In this document: in pieces, positions 62,276 to 64,000 of the stretch | Numbering within the stretch: the stretch's first letter is position 1 | Layout: each line of letters begins with the position of its first letter | NCBI GenBank assembly: GCA_035260545.1 | Contig: DATFUZ010000025.1 | Coordinates: 9,787-73,786, forward strand | DNA: 64,000 bases | Source: DATDDB01 sp035260545 | Lineage (GTDB): Bacteria > Pseudomonadota > Gammaproteobacteria > Burkholderiales > Gallionellaceae | Reading direction: 5' to 3' | Notes under the pieces: generated by a model | What the model saw: only the letters and a program-made list of their open reading frames with translations | Database searches by the model: none | Told to the model about the DNA's origin: nothing | Program-made: the position numbers and the translations under genes

Positions 62276-64000
62276 CTAGCGAAACTGCGTCCTGATCTCG
62301 CCCTCGATCTCGGCCAGCATGCCCTGCATCCTGCTGACCAGGTCGCGCGCCGCCTCCAGGTCATGCGGGTTCGTTTCCAGGGCCTGGCACAGCCCGGCCA
62401 GATGGCTGGCTCCGACCATGGCCGCAGGAGACTTGATGTGGTGGCCCATCTCCTTGAGCGTGCGCAGATCCTCCTGTTCCAGCGCAAACCGGACCTTTTC
62501 CATGTCTTCCCGCACCGACTTCAGGAATTTGTGCGCCATGTGCCGCATCTTTTCCGGATTGCCCCCCACCAGCTCCGACAGCACCGCAAAGTCGATGACA
62601 TCGGACGAGGAGGCCGGCGCGGCTGCGGACCGCGGCTGCCGGTCCGGGAGCGAGAGCGGCAGCGTCTGACGCGACAGCCACTTCGCGAGCACCGCATACA
62701 GCGTTTCCGGGCGCAACGGCTTGGTGACGAAATCGTTCATGCCCGCTTCCAGGCAGCGCTGGCGCTCCTCGTCCAGCGCATTGGCGGTTACAGCAATCAC
62801 CGGTATCGCCGCGAAGGCAGGGTTGGCGCGAATCTGCCGTGTCGCCTCCAGGCCGTCGAGCAGTGGCATCTGGATGTCCATGAGGATGCAGTCGAAGGGC
62901 TCCCGCCGCAACAAGTCCATCACTTCGTGGCCGTTGGAAGCCACGTGCACCAGACATCCCGCAATTTCGAGGAATTCGCGCGCAACCTGCTGGTTGAGCA
63001 CGTTGTTTTCCGCAAGCAATATTCTGGCGCTGCGGATGGCCTCCTGCATGTCGCGGTGATCCGTGAATTGCTCCGGCATGTCCAAACCCTCCTGTTTGCC
63101 TTCGTCCAGGCGTAAGCGAAACCAGAACCGGCTGCCCCGGCCGGGCGCGCTTTCCACGCCCGCTTCCCCGCCCATCAGCTCGACCAGACGCTTGCTGATC
63201 GACAGGCCCAGCCCGGTTCCACCGTATTTGCGGGTCACCGAACCGTCGCTTTGCTGGAAGGGACGGAACAGCATTGCCAGCTCCACCTGGCTCAATCCAA
63301 TGCCGGTGTCCACGACCTCAAAGTAGACGGTCGACCCGGTGTCGTCGCCCGATTCCCTGCGCGCCCTGACGCTTACCCGGCCGCGCGAGGTGAACTTGAT
63401 GGCGTTGTCGACGAAATTAAGGAGCACCTGGCGCAGGCGCAGGGGATCGCCCTGGAACTTGGCGGGCAGGCCGGGTTCGACTTCTACCACGAGTTCCAGT
63501 CCTTTCGCGATGGCCTTGTCTGCCATGAGATTCTTGAGGCTGTCCAGTACCGCGCGCATATCGAAGCTGGTGCGCTCGATCCGGACCTTGCCGGCCTCGA
63601 TCTTGGAAAAATCCAGGATGTCGTCGATGAGGCCGAGCAGGTGTTCGCCGGACATCAGGATCTTTTCGAGATAACCGATCTGGCGCACTTCGGTCTCTCG
63701 CGCCAGCGCCAAGCGCGCCATGCCAATCACGCTGTTCATCGGCGTGCGGATCTCATGGCTCATGTTGGCGAGGAACTCGCTCTTGGCCCGGCTGGCCGCC
63801 TCAACCTGGAGATTGCTCTGCTGCAAGGCGGCTTCGCGCTCGATCCACGTCGAAATGTCGCGTCCGAAGGCCTGCAGCCGCCCGTCGGACAGCATGCGCG
63901 CGCTCAGTTCCACCGGAACATAGCTGCCGTCCTTGCGCCGGAGGCGGCGGCGCGTATGGATGACCTGTCCCGACCACATTTCGGCATACCTGATGGGATC
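62276..64000 (-). CDS. Hybrid sensor histidine kinase with PAS, REC and Hpt; N-terminus outside window
   Basis: At least 574 residues; the frame is open through the window edge, so the N-terminus is missing. The first visible part (IRYAEMWSGQVIHTRRRLRRK) is the end of a PAS domain with its PAC motif DGSYVPVELSARML. HisKA follows with FLANMSHEIRTPMNSVIGM. The HATPase has NFVDNAIKFT, DTGIGLS and YGGTGLGLSIS. The receiver has LLAENN, LMDIQMPLLDG and TANA...FVTKP. The C-terminal Hpt has the phospho-acceptor in MGHHIKSPAAMVGA. This is a complete intramolecular phosphorelay like BarA or ArcB. It converges on comF with 15 bases between stops. Its final partner regulator is not known. Confidence 0.93.
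   Translation of the reverse strand, partial: DPIRYAEMWSGQVIHTRRRLRRKDGSYVPVELSARMLSDGRLQAFGRDISTWIEREAALQQSNLQVEAASRAKSEFLANMSHEIRTPMNSVIGMARLALARETEVRQIGYLEKILMSGEHLLGLIDDILDFSKIEAGKVRIERTSFDMRAVLDSLKNLMADKAIAKGLELVVEVEPGLPAKFQGDPLRLRQVLLNFVDNAIKFTSRGRVSVRARRESGDDTGSTVYFEVVDTGIGLSQVELAMLFRPFQQSDGSVTRKYGGTGLGLSISKRLVELMGGEAGVESAPGRGSRFWFRLRLDEGKQEGLDMPEQFTDHRDMQEAIRSARILLAENNVLNQQVAREFLEIAGCLVHVASNGHEVMDLLRREPFDCILMDIQMPLLDGLEATRQIRANPAFAAIPVIAVTANALDEERQRCLEAGMNDFVTKPLRPETLYAVLAKWLSRQTLPLSLPDRQPRSAAAPASSSDVIDFAVLSELVGGNPEKMRHMAHKFLKSVREDMEKVRFALEQEDLRTLKEMGHHIKSPAAMVGASHLAGLCQALETNPHDLEAARDLVSRMQGMLAEIEGEIRTQFR

Overview
The window is GC-rich, densely coded bacterial chromosome, about 93% of it in genes. 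Gene content and order point to a betaproteobacterium, probably Nitrosomonadales-like (Gallionellaceae/Sulfuricellaceae type). The main clues are hisD-hisG-murA-bolA-ABC-mlaBCDEF in one run, ftsK-lolA-rarA-serS, ftsYEX, glnS-DUF4870-cysS and a bioBFHCD operon. No phage, IS element, CRISPR array or conjugative gene was found. Both ends are cut: topA lacks its 5' end and a hybrid histidine kinase lacks its N-terminus.

Region by region: (1) 1-5.4 kb holds topA, then an NsrR-type repressor divergent from a truncated haemoglobin and a 2Fe-2S/FAD/NAD reductase, with two NsrR-like operators between them, then a DUF815 ATPase and a repeat-bearing intergenic region. (2) 5.7-12.5 kb holds ftsX/ftsE/ftsY on the minus strand and, divergently, two M16 peptidases, rsmD, coaD and a 2[4Fe-4S] ferredoxin with a clear terminator. 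(3) 12.5-19.1 kb holds a TPR membrane protein, mutM, yqhA, yihY, ttcA, a pteridine-reductase-like SDR and a MidA-type methyltransferase. (4) 19.1-25.5 kb is a surface-glycan island: an ArnT-like GT39 with a sialidase-fold protein and a small membrane protein, divergent from an epimerase, an ArnC-like GT2 and an outer-membrane barrel. (5) 25.6-34.9 kb, all minus strand, holds hisD, hisG, an inserted CgeB-like glycosyltransferase, murA, bolA, an ABC-2 exporter and the mlaFEDCB phospholipid transport operon. (6) 35-42.1 kb holds an OprB-like porin, cysS, DUF4870 and glnS, and divergently a TPR protein, a cyclophilin and lpxH. (7) 42.1-49.4 kb holds a candidate minus-strand small RNA, a Crp/Fnr regulator, rpoH under a CIRCE element, and a five-gene operon of response regulator, YaiO-type barrel, HEAT protein, processive GT2 and histidine kinase. 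(8) 49.4-56.3 kb holds a direct-repeat-bounded insert, tRNA-Ser(CGA), serS, rarA, lolA, ftsK and a NarL-type response regulator. (9) 56.4-64 kb holds a SCO1-like lipoprotein, bioD, bioC, bioH, bioF, bioB, comF and a hybrid kinase.

Two accessory systems stand out. One is a split analogue of flavohaemoglobin: a truncated haemoglobin plus a separate reductase, apparently repressed by NsrR at a promoter overlapped by its operator. The other is the regulated polysaccharide locus at 44.3-49.4 kb, where a membrane kinase and an output-less receiver bracket a glycosyltransferase, a HEAT-repeat membrane protein and an outer-membrane barrel in one coupled operon.

Start codons were chosen from ribosome-binding sites and family alignment from memory. 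Several genes start with TTG or GTG, as noted. No database search was possible, so family names rest on recognised motifs and context.
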